Positions 44,531 to 57,400 of a stretch of 64,000 nucleotides of DNA are shown one piece after another; position 1 is the stretch's first letter; each line of letters starts with the position of its first letter. Both the position numbers and the translations under genes were made by a program. The notes under the pieces are model-generated. The model was not told where the DNA came from, made no database searches, and saw only the letters and a list, made by a program, of their open reading frames with translations. The stretch is from contig JAWHQI010000228.1 in assembly GCA_033032865.1 (NCBI GenBank), forward strand, positions 4,502,501 to 4,566,500, read 5' to 3'. Origin of the DNA: Dactylorhiza incarnata. Lineage: Eukaryota; Streptophyta; Magnoliopsida; Asparagales; Orchidaceae.

Positions 44531-44860
44531 ATTTGCAGAAAGGCTAAGGAAACAGAGGACGTGTGGTACTTGGACTCAGGCTTCTCCAAGCACATGACGG
44601 GCAACAAAGCAAAATTCCTTAGCCTAGAAAAGAAGAAAGGAGGGATCGTAACGTTTGGTGATAACGGGAAAGGAAGGATCATGGGAGTTGGTACAGTGGG
44701 TAACGAATCCTTTCTTATCTCAAATGTTCTTTATGTAAAAGGATTAAAAAATAACTTAATATCTACAAGTCAACTGTGTGATAAAGGATTAGACGTATTT
44801 TTTGAATCATCCATTAATCTTTGTATAATAGTTTATCCTAAAAAAAATATGTGTTACTAA
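44531..44860 (+). pseudogene. Cop-A protease
   Basis: Copia retropepsin: VWYLDSGFSKHMTGNKAKF has the DSG active site in the usual Copia context, followed by VTFGDNGKGRIMGVG, SNVLYVKGLKNNLISTSQLC. It is in frame with the end of gag. The frame is lost at a run of A near 44842-44848, after which integrase continues in the +1-shifted frame. It would process gag and pol. Confidence 0.9.
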
Positions 44861-45390
44861 CTGCACCTAGAATTCACAATGTTTACATAGTTTCATTTCA
44901 TGATCTTTCCAAATCATCTATAAAATGTTTTAAAACCAAAAATGATGAATTAGAACAATGGCATAGACATTTAGGTCACGCTAGTACAAAATTCATTTTA
45001 AAACTAGCAAAAAGGGAATTGATTAGAGGATTGCCTAAGTTGAATGGAAATTTATCTTCACTATGTTCTCCATGTCAAAAAGGAAAATTTACAAAATCAT
45101 CTTTTAAAAGCAAAAACGAAATTTCTACTTCAAAACCATTGCAATTAATTCATATGGATCTCTTTGGTCCCGTTAACACCGCAAGTCTTGGTGGTAGAAT
45201 ATACACTTTCATTCTAATAGATGATTTCTCAAGATATTGTTGCACTTTATTTCTCTCTTCCAAATCTGATGCGTCTTGCGAATTCTCAAAATTATGTACT
45301 CGTATTCAAAATGAACTAAATTTAAAAATAAAATACATTCGCTCAGATCATGGAGGTGAATTTGAAAATGAAAAAGTAAAGGGGATTTAA
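44851..45390 (+). pseudogene. Cop-A integrase, truncated before its catalytic Glu
   Basis: Pre-integrase zinc domain EQWHRHLGHASTKF ... CSPCQKGKF, then the core with the first Asp (LIHMDLFGPV), FILIDDFSRYC and the second Asp (YIRSDHGGEFEN). A few codons later the frame meets a stop. From there the sequence equals the non-coding 3' region, at a point matching bases upstream of the Cop-B antisense ORF (GATTTAAC ... CGATAGCGCCAGCGCT). The catalytic Glu, integrase C-terminus, RT and RNase H are missing. The breakpoint looks like an internal deletion, not an insertion. Confidence 0.9.
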
Positions 45391-47240
45391 CTAAAGGATC
45401 GATAGCGCCAGCGCTATCGCTAGTGCAGGCGATATCGCACCTTTCTGATTTTTTAAGAAAACAAAATTTTAAAAGAAACCTAAATTTATTCTCCACTGAA
45501 TGTACTACTTGGGTATGCAGGATTTCAAGTATTACGACTTGAGTTAGGTGTCCTAGATCTTTCGAGTTAAAACACATTCGCACACGCAATTTTGTAATTT
45601 TTAACCATCGAAAACATCGCCTAAAATTCTGAAATTTCAGCATGAAACTACAATTAGGACACTTAATCAAGATCAACAATTAAAAATTTCAAAATCATAA
45701 AAAATCATGCACTATTTCCCGCGCTAGCGCTAATGTCGGCGCTAGCGTACTTATTCGTTTTTTTGTATTTTTAAAATTTTGAAAAATTCTTAAAAATATA
45801 TTAATCTATATGTACTATTTATTTTTGCACTCTGATTATATTTCATTTTTGAAAAATCAAATACAAAAATACAAAAGCCAAATTACAAAAAAAAATATAT
45901 GTTTTTCCTTTTTGGTTTAAAGTCTATTTTTATGCAAAAATCAAATACAAAGCTACAAAAACCAAATTACAAAAAATATGTTTTGCCTTTTTAGTTTAAA
46001 GCTTATTTTTATGCAAAAATCAAATACAAAAATACAAAAGCCAAATTACAAAAAATATGTTTTGCCTTTTTTGTTTTGTCATTTGCTTAAAGTCATTCTT
46101 TTTTGCAAAAATCAAATACAAAAATATAAAACATTAAAACTATTAAAAAAACTGTATTGATTTTCCTATAAAAATCAAGCATGATTTAATCTATTGTTTA
46201 GAACTTCTAAAATGTTGCAATTTATCTTTTCAAACTACTTTGAACATTGTTTTCATCATTCTTTGATATATCTTTTAATATGTGCATCAAGTATCTTTTA
46301 AAAGTTGTGTAGAACTAAGCTTAGCATGCCTCTAAGTATGAGTAAATGTTTTATGTTTGATAATGATCTCTATTCACTCACTTATTTTGGCATTGTCTAC
46401 ATATGTGTTTAATCTAAGAATGCTTGTGTATGTTGTGTATTAGTACAATGAATTAAAATTGCACAAGTATCTTACCTACACTCCTTTATTTGCACTTTTA
46501 AAAGTTAAGAAAAGTGGTTATGTTTTTCATAAATTATATTGGTTTGCAAAACTAGTGTATTCGGAGACCTTTGTACAAAACAAAAATAATAAAATAATGT
46601 GACAAAGATAACTCCACCAAGCACTACTTGAACCTCCTGATAAGTCTTAATAAGCGTTGTGAGGTTGAGCACCTTGGAAAGAATAGTAAAGTATCTTGTG
46701 CAAATCAAACCTTTTTTTTCAAAATAAAAACCACTTACTCTTAAGTACACCGGATCACTAGTCTCAACATTAAAAATAAAATATATGATCCCCCAAGTAC
46801 TACTTTGCACCCTGATAAGTCTTAATGAGCATTGTGTGTGCAAAGCACCTTGGTAGTTGTACATTTTGTTTGTTAATTGAAGTGTGTGGAAGTAAAATTA
46901 TTTGTGTTTTATTATGCTATTTACTTTACATATCTCTTGTATTTTTGATTAAAACATTTGTTTACTCTATTCAAAAATATACTTATGTGCACATCATTAT
47001 CTTCCATAACACTTCTTCTCATGAGTATTGGATCCTAATGCTAATTCTATACTACTCTTTTTTTATGAAATGTACTAGATAACCTAGTACGCTTTCTACA
47101 TTGTTTAGTATGTTTTGAAATTATTAATTAACATAACATTGTATCACTCTCTTTTTTGTAACATTATTTCATGCATGGCTACTCTAATTAAAGATTAGAC
47201 TTGAACATTGATTTACAAAAACATCTTCTTTATGAAACAT
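45391..47240 (+). other. Cop-A 3' non-coding region, first part
   Basis: Matches Cop-B 37.8-39.5 kb and Cop-C 57.8-59.4 kb: GCGC blocks at 45403-45440 and 45718-45748, then repeated AAATCAAATACAAAAATACA / TATGTTTTGCCTTTT units at 45850-46120 (three rounds). It includes the structured motif pair. Ends at the Cop-C target AACAT (47236-47240). No gene. Confidence 0.75.
46617..46853 (+). ncRNA. Duplicated structured RNA motif, Cop-A copy
   Basis: Units 46617-46677 and 46793-46853 with CCAAG/CTTGG closing pairs, inner pairs AACCTC/GAGGTT and TGCAC/GTGCA, and the shared core. Spacing between units as in Cop-B. Confidence 0.45.
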
Positions 47241-48473
47241 TGTTGGAACATGGTCTTCCGCATCTCCTAGTTTGAGAATAACAAATCCTATGTGTATTTG
47301 ATCTTGTGTGTTTAAGTGTGCAGGATAACAAAGTCCACATGACTCAAGGATTACATAAGAATGTTGCCCCCAAAGTTGAGCCATCAAATCCAAAACTCCT
47401 ACTAGCGCTGGCGGTAGTACTAGTGCAGGCGCTAGCCGTCGTTCGAAGAACTGTGAGCGTCGCTCGACGAAATGCTCATAACTGCGTTCGACGAAATTTC
47501 GCTCGACGAACTCTTAACTGCTTTCGACGAAATTCCGATCGACGAAATGTTTGCTTAAGCGTAGATGCTAGGAATACTTATAGAAGGAGGTAGCGCCTGG
47601 CGGTATCCGATAGTGGAGGCGATAGCGAGGAGCATAGTAGGCAAGAGAGAATTGTTTCCTCGGATTGAAGATTCTGCCGCGCAGAATATGTCCTAAAATG
47701 GGATAGCGCCGGCGGTTGCTCTAGCGTAGGTGCTAGCTCCAAGGCTATAAAAAGGACCCCTTTGATCCGTCTTCCCAATCCTCTTGAGATCCAAAATTCC
47801 AGAGCTTCGTGCCACAGCAAAGAGAGGAAGGTTCAGAGAGATACTCCCACAAATCCATGAAGGCTTAAGGAGATCCGTGGAGAAGATTTCAACATGCGTC
47901 ATCATTATGACGAAAGACCGCATCGACTACGATCATACTCTGCTAGTCTTCGTCTACTTCTCAAAGAGATCCACATAGAGGGAGTTTTTATATTATTATC
48001 TTTTATTTCACATCTCTTCTTGTAATCGTTTAGTGAACTCGCCTCGTGTTGGCTACTAGGTCTGGGTAGGACTTAGGGCAGAAATTTGCCTTGTGTTGGC
48101 GACTAGGTCTCGGGTGTAGGTCTAGGGGGTGCTCGAGGCCATATCCGGGGAAGGGTTGGCTAGAGCGGCTTGAGGCCGTATTCGGGGAAGGATCGGCTAA
48201 AGCCAACCGGTTCGTGGGGATACGAGTCGGTATAGAAAACAAAAAGAGTTTTACTATTCATCGCCACAGATTTCTAACGTTATAGAAGTCAACTTTTGTA
48301 AAACCGTATTTGATATTAATAAAGCATGTCTCTACATTATTTCAATTATTTTACTTGACTTCTTATTATCTTTGTCTTGCATTATTACAAAGCTTTTCAA
48401 AATATCACTTAAGTTTTTGAAAACTCTTATTCACCCCCCTCTCCCCCCTCTAAGGGCGCCTACCGATCCAACA
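47241..48473 (+). repeat. Cop-C 5' LTR
   Basis: 1233 bp. CGACGAA-type motifs at 47430-47545, GCGC / CTAGCG blocks at 47400-47440 and 47590-47735, TATA box TATAAAAA at 47746-47753, GGCGACTA units near 48045 and 48100, end GATCCAACA. Confidence 0.95.
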
Positions 48474-48475
48474 AG

Positions 48476-48487
48476 TGGTATCAGAGC
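48476..48487 (+). promoter_or_regulatory. Cop-C primer binding site
   Basis: TGGTATCAGAGC: perfect 12-base match to the plant initiator Met-tRNA primer site, two bases after the LTR. Confidence 0.92.
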
Positions 48488-48521
48488 AGTTTTATTCCAA
48501 TCGGCTTAACAACCAGGAATA

Positions 48522-49974
48522 ATGGCGTCTCATGATCTCGCTTCTATTAGTGGGGTAAATTTTTATGAAGAAGAAAAATCTCTTAAACCACCTTTATTCG
48601 AAGGAAGATATTATAAAGGGTGGAAATTTTTAATGGAAAAATTTATTAAAAATTTAGATATCAATGCATGGGATATAGCAATAGTTAGACCAGCGAATGA
48701 ATCAAATAAACAGGAACATCATCTAAATGCAAAAGCTTTAAATAGTATTTTCTACGCTTTATCCCAAGATATTATTATTTTTCTAGTGCATACAAAGTAT
48801 GGAAATTTCTTGAAGAAATATATGATTCTCCTTCTACAGGTATGGAACAATCACAAGAACCGGAGAATATGCAAGCTTGCACAAGTCTTTAAGAATGCTC
48901 CTCTTATGACGGATCAATGGAGCACACATCAAATGGAAAAGAAGAAGAAGTACTGTCTTCGGAAGAGGAGTGCCAAAAATATGTAAAAGAAACTATATGT
49001 TCAAATCATGCCTCTCCCGAAAGCAATGTAAAGAAATCAAATCCCATCTTTTGTACTTCTATTTCTACCTTACAATTGCTTCAAACTACAAAGCGTAAAA
49101 TTAAGAAATTAAAGAGTGCTAATAAACATTTGCACTTAGAAAATAAAAATTTAAAGGCAAAAATTAATGAAGAATCAAATTCTAATTTATCTAGTTCTAC
49201 CCAAGGCTCCTTAGTTGAAAACATTACACCTTGTATAGAATTTAATGATTTGAAAGAAAAATGCAAGGAACTTGAAAAGGAACTTCTTTTTATAAAAGAA
49301 CAAAATTAAAAATTATGTTTAGAAAAATCATCTTTGGAAAATGATTGTGCTAAGTGTAAAGAATATAAAATTGAAATTAAAGAGATGGATGAAACATTTG
49401 ATGAATATAGAAACAACTATCAAGATCATATTGATTCAATTGTTTCCACTCTTAAAAATAGCACAATCGCTTATAATAAAGCTAGACATAATTTAAAGAT
49501 CAAGATTGATGAATTAAAATCAAAAATCAACTTGCTTATGAAAATTGTAAATGCAAATTCACAATATCAAACTATATCTCAAAACAAGTTGAATATGAAT
49601 ATGAACATCTTATCTAAGTTTAATAATGGGAGTAAGGAACATAAAGGATTTGTTAATCAAAATCAAAATCACCATTATTTACAAAATTATGTATCTCCTA
49701 AAGTAAATTCAAATATGCAAAAATTTCCTATGAAAAATGATTTCAAATGTCATCATTATTTTAAGCCTAAATTTAATGAATATGGAAATTTAATGCAAAA
49801 TTATAATATTAAACCTAAGTATGAACGGTGACCCAAAATTAAAAATGAAACATTAACTCCACTTGAAAGGGTCCATTCGTACTTGTCTCCCCAAAAGCCA
49901 TCTCGTTATATTTGGGTACCCAAAGGAACCATCCCTCATGGTCCCCTTCGGATACCTAAAACATTTATTCATTA
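48522..49974 (+). pseudogene. Cop-C gag-like coiled-coil ORF, broken
   Basis: Same architecture as the Cop-B ORF: MASHDLASISGVNFYEEEK, GRYYKGWKFLMEKFIKNLD, coiled coil (LKSANKHLHLENKNLKAK, FNDLKEKCKELEKELLF), KCKEYKIEIKEMDETFDEY, and a tail with YIWVPKGT. Frame breaks: a small deletion near 48780 (bases corresponding to FKFIYCFSNAY in Cop-B are reduced), TAA at 49306-49308 and TGA near 49829. No zinc knuckle. The Cop-B/Cop-C similarity shows this pol-less form is a family, not an accident in one copy. Confidence 0.85.
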
Positions 49975-50937
49975 GGTATCATCAAATGCATGAAGTTGAA
50001 ACTTTTCAAAATAAGATATACAAATTTCTACTTCATGGTGTGCTTTAATGTCCTTTTAATTTTTCTTATTAATTCCTTTTGAACTTTCATGTCATGGTCA
50101 TCCTATATAGCATTGAAAATATGATCCTATAAAATCAAATTGATCAAATTCAAAATTCATATCTAATTTTGATGACATATTCATTATCTATAAATATCTT
50201 TTATTCTTCATATAAATCAAATTGTAAATTTGTTATAAGATATTTTAAAAATTAAAACAAGTTATTAGGGTATTAAGTTTTTTTAGCCTTCACCAACAAG
50301 TGGTTTAGAGAAATAACATGATCTAAAAGAAAAGTTCAAGATCTTAATAAAAACTCAACTTTCAATATGGTTGTCTTTGTTCACCAAAAAATTATATTGT
50401 GTTCACTCGATGATGTCAAACATGATCTAAACCATCACTATTGTTCACCCATCAAAAATAATATATATATATTACAAATTCCTAATTAAAAGAAAATTAC
50501 TAAAATGTATTGAACGAATTTACCTTCATAATGAATATTGAATTCACAAGCACCACTATGATCTATTGATGTCCTTTGCTAAAATTCTCTAACATCATAT
50601 ATCTTAAGTCATATCAAAAGTCTTCTAAAAATAATTATTTCTATCACATTTATGTGAATTATAATTGATATATTAACTGATGACAATTGATATTATAATT
50701 ACATACCTTGGTTGGTGTATTATATGTGTATTGTGATTTATTTCTAGTTTAGACCTTTGAATAATCTTGATATCAAATCAAATAGAATCATCACTCCATT
50801 CTAGGACTATAAGTTGGGTTTAGGGTTTTGAAACACTATCAAACCTTGGTATAACATTAATCTCAAACTTATCATACTAACAATGTCGCCTAAAGAATAT
50901 TTTTGTCTATGTTAGGCTTTATATGTTCATTACAAGA
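49975..50937 (+). other. Cop-C non-coding stretch up to CACTA-1
   Basis: AT-rich, no gene. The first part matches Cop-B 35784-35960. Ends at GTT (50935-50937), the left target copy of CACTA-1. Confidence 0.6.
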
Positions 50938-50949
50938 AAATTGACATTT

Positions 50950-51310
50950 AGTGACGAAAATTTTGGTCACTAAATATTGCGGTTTGGTCACTAAAGACAT
51001 TTAGTGACCAAATTTAATCTGTCACAAGGTGGTTGCAAAATGGGCGTCACAAAATGTCTTTAGTGACCAAATAAGTTTTCGTCACTAAATATATATTTTT
51101 AGTAACAACTAATTTTCGTCACTAAATGTATATTTTTAGTGACCACTAATTTTGGTCACTAAAGATACATTTATAGTGACAACAAATTTTTGTCACTAAA
51201 TGTGCATTATTAGTGACTACTATTTTTCGTCACTAAATGTACATTATTAGTGATAATGTTTTTTCGTCACTAAATATATTTAGTGACCAAATTTATTTAA
51301 TCACTGGTTG
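50950..51310. repeat. CACTA-1 left subterminal repeats
   Basis: At least a dozen copies of TTTAGTGAC(G/C)AAA and its inverse TTTCGTCACTAAA, often paired head to head 15-30 bases apart. In En/Spm such subterminal repeats are the TnpA binding sites; here the word differs. Confidence 0.85.
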
Positions 51311-52250
51311 TACAATGCTATGACTATTGGTTACTAAAATTGTTTATTTCATCATTAAATAAAATAACAAATGAAATATTAATTTGCTAAAAAAATCTCA
51401 TGAACGAAAAGAAAATGTTTCTTTAAATTTATTAAAAGAAAAAAGGTGGGAGATGGCTCAAACCCTTTAGTACAGACCAATAGAGCTTTTAACTCTATTA
51501 AACTCAATACATACAAAAATTCTATAATACACAAACATTACATAATAAATCTTTCTTTACATGCAACGCAAAATAAATAAATATACTATGTTAAACAAAT
51601 ATATTGTGATTTCTCCATCCTCTCCAAGCTCCACATCTTAAAGCTCCTCATAAGCACCATTTCTACGGGATCCGTCTCGATCTTTCTTGGAGTTTCAAAT
51701 TTTAACTGCTTGGAGGCACCTGCTTTTCACAAACTCACACCATCATTGCCCAACATCATAGCTATCTCAAATGGAACCTTAAGTTTCCTGTTTAACGCTT
51801 TTTCGACGTGTAATCTGAGAAAATCCAGCAATTGTTCAAGATCATAGTGTTAAAGTATCAAGTAGAAGGAAAACCAAAATACCGTGTGTTTCATTAGTCT
51901 CTGCATCTTCAACAACTATGCCAGTCAAAAGTTCATTTCTATCTCCGGCAATATTATTTTTTGCCACCGTGTGTAGAAGGGAAGCCTTCACTAACTTGAT
52001 CATAAGCATCATCAGATTAATGCAAATAACAAGGGTGAATTTCTTTTCTATCTCCAGCAATATTATTTATTGGCAATGATGCTGAGTAGTTTTGATTAAG
52101 TGAACAACTTACCAACTCCTTTCTATCACTCTCTCCTGAGCTAATGACAGATGACTCTGAATCATACTGAGAATCACTGCCATCAATAGAGGACCCAGAA
52201 TCAAAGGAACTAGTGGCATCTTCTTCATCAGCTACTCCATTTGGCACATT
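51311..52250 (-). other. CACTA-1 interior with an unrecognised acidic ORF
   Basis: On the - strand ORF 52247-52017 (76 aa) is Ser/Asp/Glu-rich (SSFDSGSSIDGSDSQYDSES) and ends with NNIAGDRKEIH. ORF 52060-51842 in another frame repeats NNIAGDRNE, so a roughly 110-bp segment is duplicated. No domain recognised. It may be a decayed exon of a transposon protein or captured gene. Confidence 0.3.
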
Positions 52251-53540
52251 ATACGGACTGCAAGGCCTTGGAAGAGGCTCATATCCAGAAGCAGCATGAA
52301 GAACGACATGCGAAAGTGATACACGAATGTAAAATCATTCTACAGCTTACCATATGTGCCCTCATTCTGCAGCTTGCATGAGATGTCTTTAGCCTCATAT
52401 ATTTTCCTATAACTTTCTAAGATGTAAGACTGAATTCAATGCTCCTACACCGTAACAATAAGAAAACAAGGAAATTACATGAATGAAGTCTGACTACATA
52501 ATTGCCAGATCACCAACCATGCCCCCTTGAATATAGCCATCGGCAACCCCAAAAGACGGACTAATAACTTCCAAATCTAACTGAAACATACACCACATTA
52601 ATCAGTTTTATTTAATTAAGACCAAATACAAATGTACAAGTCGCATAAAAAGATGATTTAGCCAAAAAAGTTTATATACCACTTCAAGATGCTTTTAATT
52701 ATGTTATGGGTTATTTAAGTGAAGAAAGCCAATAGAAGAAAAGTGATCCACTGTGAGCTTTAGGATCTCAGTATTCATATTTTCGATAAAGCACAATTGT
52801 GTCCAATAAGGCACATAATTATGATAAAACACATAATTTGTAAGGAACCATGATATCTCATAGCATGTCATTCCTGACGATGCATATTCATTTAGTTCGG
52901 ATTACCTGGAGAATACCACGAGGCCATCCACAAAAGAAAAGCACAATCCTTTAAACCTAAAATAAATTGTCATAATAGAATGAACTGCTGCTAGCAGGTT
53001 GGGTAATGAGCTTAGCATAAATTAACCTCTCATATATGAAAAATATGCAGTCCTGGTGTACAAAATGATGCAGAAAAATCACGGCCAACATTATCCTCAT
53101 ACAAACAATGTATCCCCCCCAATGGTTCCTTCCTGAATGTTTACACTTGGTAGGCAACCCACTATATAAGTCTTAAATAAAATGCTGGAATAATTTTAAA
53201 GCTTAATGTTCAAGCATATCACCTTTCTTATACCAGAAATAAATAAGAGATGGCTTAAGGATACCAAAATTAGGATATGTGAGAATGAGAGAAGAAGAAG
53301 ACAATTGTATAATCCACATATAATTAAGCTGTGAAACTATGAATTATAAACTACTAGTTTCCAACTAAAAATCAACTCTAGTTACAGTACAACCATTTAA
53401 TGGCGAACTGAATAAGTACAATTCAGAATTCCATAAGCAGAATTAGTTTTCCTTAGAACTGAAAAGCATAGGAGAAAGAGGAATTTATAAGCATAATTAT
53501 CTAAGCATAATCATGCAAGATTAAAGCAACAAACCTTACT
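52251..53540. other. CACTA-1 interior, no gene seen
   Basis: AT-rich unique-looking sequence without a convincing reading frame, RNA gene or repeat. Confidence 0.5.
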
Positions 53541-53544
53541 TTGG

Positions 53545-53712
53545 AGTAAGAAAAAAATATTGCAAACCTTACTTCCGAGTTCGGGGAAGGGTCACACCAC
53601 AAGGGTGAAATGTAGGCAAACCTTACCCAGCATTTTTTGCAAAAGGCTGCATCTAGGACTCGAACCCGTAACCTCAAGGTCACACAGCAAAACCTCAACC
53701 GGTGAGAATCTA
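53545..53712 (-). mobile_element. SINE, tRNA-derived, Au-like
   Basis: The - strand carries a pol III box B-like GGTTCGAGTCC (53656-53666), preceded by GCTGTGTGACC and followed by GCAGCCTTTTGCAAAAAATG, GGGTAAGG and CCCTTCCCCGAAC. This word order is typical of the Au-type SINE widespread in flowering plants (from memory). The 5' end looks short and box A is not clear. Nested in CACTA-1. Confidence 0.6.
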
Positions 53713-55940
53713 GGATTCAGATTTGAAAAATTATTTCTTAAAAATTAAAATACTGTCAATTAGAACACACTCCATGTAGTATAATTTTTTGACAAATAAT
53801 CAACACCAATAGACTCGCAATTCTGACAGAGATAAATAATGATAAAGCAAAATATCATTATGTAGTTGGAGAAACACACAATTAAAGTTAAGAGTAAAAT
53901 AAAGTAAAATATACAATAAAAGCCTGTGGAAAAAATAGCACCATTAAAATTTGCAAAAATCTACATTGCATCGTGAACAGACAAACCAATGAGAGTTGTG
54001 CACAGTAACAAATAACCTCTCTTCTGAAAGAGGCGCGTCAAGAGTAATAAGCTTTATGCGAGAGTTGTTGATAAATTGGGTTTTGATTAAGGCTTTCATC
54101 TATGACTACATTCCAGAACATCATTATCATCATCATCTATTCCAGAACATAAATCATCATCATCATCATTACAGAACATACAACTTACATTTTCTTGCAA
54201 ATCTTCTTCGACTCCACTACAAAAAACGCATAAAAAGAAGTGTACAGGAATTTCTATACATACATATATACATAACTTGAAACGCATAAAAAGAAGTGTG
54301 CTCAAATTAAGAAAACATGCTCATGTACCGTCTCCACTACAAAAACTCCAAAAAAATTCCCAGGAGATTTCATCCATGATAAGCACTTTTCTCAAAGCTT
54401 GCACACCAAACAGGCCTTTTGAAGTGCAATAAAAGTTCTCGTTGCTTCATTCTTTGCATTGCGAAAGAAAGACCAGGTTAGCATAAGTTTGAGGAGAAAG
54501 ATAGTCAATTGCAGTATCCTCATTGTACTAAAGTTAATCAAGAAAGTCAATGCAAAGTTAAAGCACTAGTTTATGTTTGATATCGAAGAATATATAAGAG
54601 TCCTATTATTTGGAAAGAGATGTAGCATTATGCGAAAAGTAGTATAGAACCTGCAAGCGATGGACTGATGAAATATGAACAATTTCTCGTTTTCCTTCTT
54701 CCATGGTTTGTATCAGTTTCAATTATATTACCCAACACTAATAATCTCCAAACCCTGAAAGTTTAAAAAAGTGGACAAGTTTTTTTTAATACCCTGAAAG
54801 TTTAAAATTAACATGAATGGAAGAAAGCTTTTGGAAAGTGCTTATCAACAAGTACTTGGAATGAAGTTAAATATTTCAATTCATAGGAGGCTGGCTAACC
54901 ATCCAAGAAATACTCCAGAGAGAGTAACCCAAAATTCTGATGGTGATAGAAAATATTTAAAATTTAATGCAATTTGTCCTAAAAACACCCAAAAATCTAA
55001 TGGTGATATGTAATATACCAATATATAGCAAGCAGCAGTCATACACCATCTTCTCTGGACGCATTTTTCAAATAACCTAAAATTATAATTAGTAAAATAA
55101 CAAATCAACATTTCAAATACCTATTTGTACGAAAATTCATATTTGGAATCATATGAAGAATAATATTCAAAACTGATATGTAATCGAATCTAATCAGAAC
55201 ATCATCAACAACCTCACTATGTAGAAACTAACTACTGCACATACATTACAAAGTGTGAGAGAGCAGACTGAAGGGAACGAGCTCGACAAAGCTCATAGGA
55301 GAAGGAATACCGAGGGGATCGAGTGTGGCAAGGTCAGAGGAGGCGAGAGAGGACATCGACAGCGATGATCTGACCTCCGGCGAGAAGGTCGCCGTCGATT
55401 TGAGATCCTAACCAGCGATGTAGCCTGCTTTCGGCGGCATTTTTGCGGGAGATGGTTGGGAGAGAGTGACGAGGGTCGGGAATGTGCTTTCGGCGGTGTT
55501 TTTAAACATAAAATGCTGCAATTATATAAAATAAACAACGGGGTTTTAAAAACCACCGCATAAAAAAATGCCACCGTAGATCTTATATGTTGTAGTGTAC
55601 AAAATTTGGCATATTGAGTTCTCTTTGGCTACATAGATGAGTGATTATACAATAGTGAATTAACACTAAAGTGACTAAACATATTTCTCCTGCTGCTGAT
55701 TTTTCTGCAGGCATAACATATATGAGATTCAACAGATATCTAGAGAGCGAATAATACAAGCTTGCAGAACATCAAACTCCACAAAAAATAAAGAATACAT
55801 AAATTGTTATCTTATTTTCTTTTGATTTATTAAGCATAATACAATAAATTAACTTAACAAAACTATAAACTCAATGAGAAGGTTTGATGATATATAATAA
55901 TAGAAACAATGTTATATAAGCATATTAACTGCTAGCAAAC
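53713..55940. other. CACTA-1 interior, no gene seen
   Basis: Contains ATCATCATC-type simple repeats (54120-54175) and two copies of AACGCATAAAAAGAAGTGT (54224, 54282). CACTACAA ends near 54215, 54335 and 55597 hint at a further decayed CACTA fragment. ORFs are short and compositionally unconvincing. Confidence 0.4.
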
Positions 55941-55949
55941 TGGACAAGT

Positions 55950-56033
55950 GACAGGAACATCATACTTGCAGTCCAACATCATACCTGCAGTCCAACATCA
56001 TACCTACAGTCCAACATCATACCTGCAGTCCAG
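55950..56033 (+). repeat. Short tandem repeat, four units
   Basis: CATCATACCTGCAGTCCAA-type unit of about 21 bp repeated four times with one-base changes, inside CACTA-1. Confidence 0.85.
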
Positions 56034-56608
56034 AAAAAAAAACCTAAACCGAATCATCGAATGGGAAGACAAAGTTTACCCTGGGGAGGCACTTGCAATC
56101 AGGCAGCCAGGAAGGCATTAGGGACGGATTCTATAAGTCCAGGCCACAAGCATTTAACCAAGCAATTCACATTTGCTGTTGTGCATCCTGAGTTCAAAAA
56201 AATGAGGAAATGAAAGAAAAATATTGGAGTAACTGAGTAAGGGATTTAATGAAATATCCTGAAATTGTATCAATTTTTGAATGACAGAATGAAATAGCCT
56301 ACCTCCCCTGATTTCACGAAATGGAATCGTAGCCTGCTCATCTTCGTCATCGACTCGTGGTCTCCTCAAGGTCTCGTCTTCGTCCTCGACGAAGGAGTTT
56401 GGGACTTGGCCTGGATGCTAGTCTTCGACCTCGATGACGCACCGTCGAGGTATTGAGGTATCGAGGAAGCGGGATGGGGACGGATGGCGGAAGGCCGAAC
56501 GGCTTAAGAAATTAGCGCATGTCGAGGGAAGCAGGCGGAAAGCGGAATGTGCTGAACAGGCCAATTTCTGAATCATAGGCGGAAAGTGATAAAAATAGGA
56601 TTATAAAA

Positions 56609-56923
56609 GGGTGGTGTTAAAAGGCAAACTAGAATTGGTTATTGGCAAACCAATTTCTATGAGTTATTACATGCCTTTTGAAAATACACTTTGTACATGC
56701 ATTTTTAGGAAAAGTGTTCAACACAAAAATTTTAGATCTCTGTACATGCATTTTTAGGAAAAGTGTTCAACACGAAAATTGTAGATCTCGACGAGATCTA
56801 CAATTTTTGTGTTGAACACTTTTCCTAAAAATGCATGTACAAAGTGTATTTTCAAAAGGCGTGTAATAAGTCATAGAATTTGGTTTGCCAATAGCCAATT
56901 CTGGTTTGCCTTTAACACCACCC
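56609..56923. mobile_element. Foldback element, about 315 bp
   Basis: Starts GGGTGGTGTTAAAAGGCAAA and ends with its near-complement GGTTTGCCTTTAACACCACCC. The arms (about 150 bases each) meet around GATCTCGACGAGATC near 56790. The inner 31-base stretch ATGCATTTTTAGGAAAAGTG and on also occurs twice in the left arm. AAA flanks both sides, too weak to call the target duplication. It would form a near-perfect hairpin. Confidence 0.7.
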
Positions 56924-57400
56924 AAAGCATAGATATTTGATTTGCAAATTGGCAATACCAAAATAACACGTAAAAAATAAGAAAATACTTACAAATTTAA
57001 AATATTTTAAATAATATAAAAATAGAACATAATTTATAAAATTGTAAAAGTATTTCACAATATTCACTCGAATCCACATCGTGTTCTTTCACGTGTCTCT
57101 CACCGTCGACCGTAGGATATTCCTAACCCGGCAACCACTATACATTGCCTCAGCTCACTGATCGCGCCAGATTATTCTCATTTCAACTCTTTTTTGTCGT
57201 TCGTTCTCTCACAGTACCTCGCCCCATCCGTCGACTCTCCGGACATTGACGAAGCTATGAAAATAATGGGGCGATGACAACGTGGATCGCGTTACCTCAA
57301 ATTATATTTTCATAAGAAACAAGAATTTTGATAGGCACATGAAGTGCATTCTCATTATGAGAGAATAAATGATTTTTTTCATGAAAGAACCTCCAAAACT
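56924..57400. other. CACTA-1 interior, no gene seen
   Basis: AT-rich at first, then mixed composition (57070-57300). No reading frame, RNA gene or repeat recognised. Confidence 0.45.

Noticed and set aside
53650..53690. tRNA gene on the - strand
   Set aside because: Only box B and neighbouring words are tRNA-like; no acceptor stem or anticodon arm closes, and the following sequence is SINE body.
55293..55574. 93-aa ORF near 55.4 kb
   Set aside because: Pro/Arg/Ser-rich translation of a GC-richer patch with no domain or neighbours that support a gene.
54215..55597. A second, nested CACTA element between CACTACAAAAAACG and ATATGTTGTAGTG
   Set aside because: The two ends do not match each other beyond CACTACAA, and flanking bases (CTC, TAC) give no target duplication.
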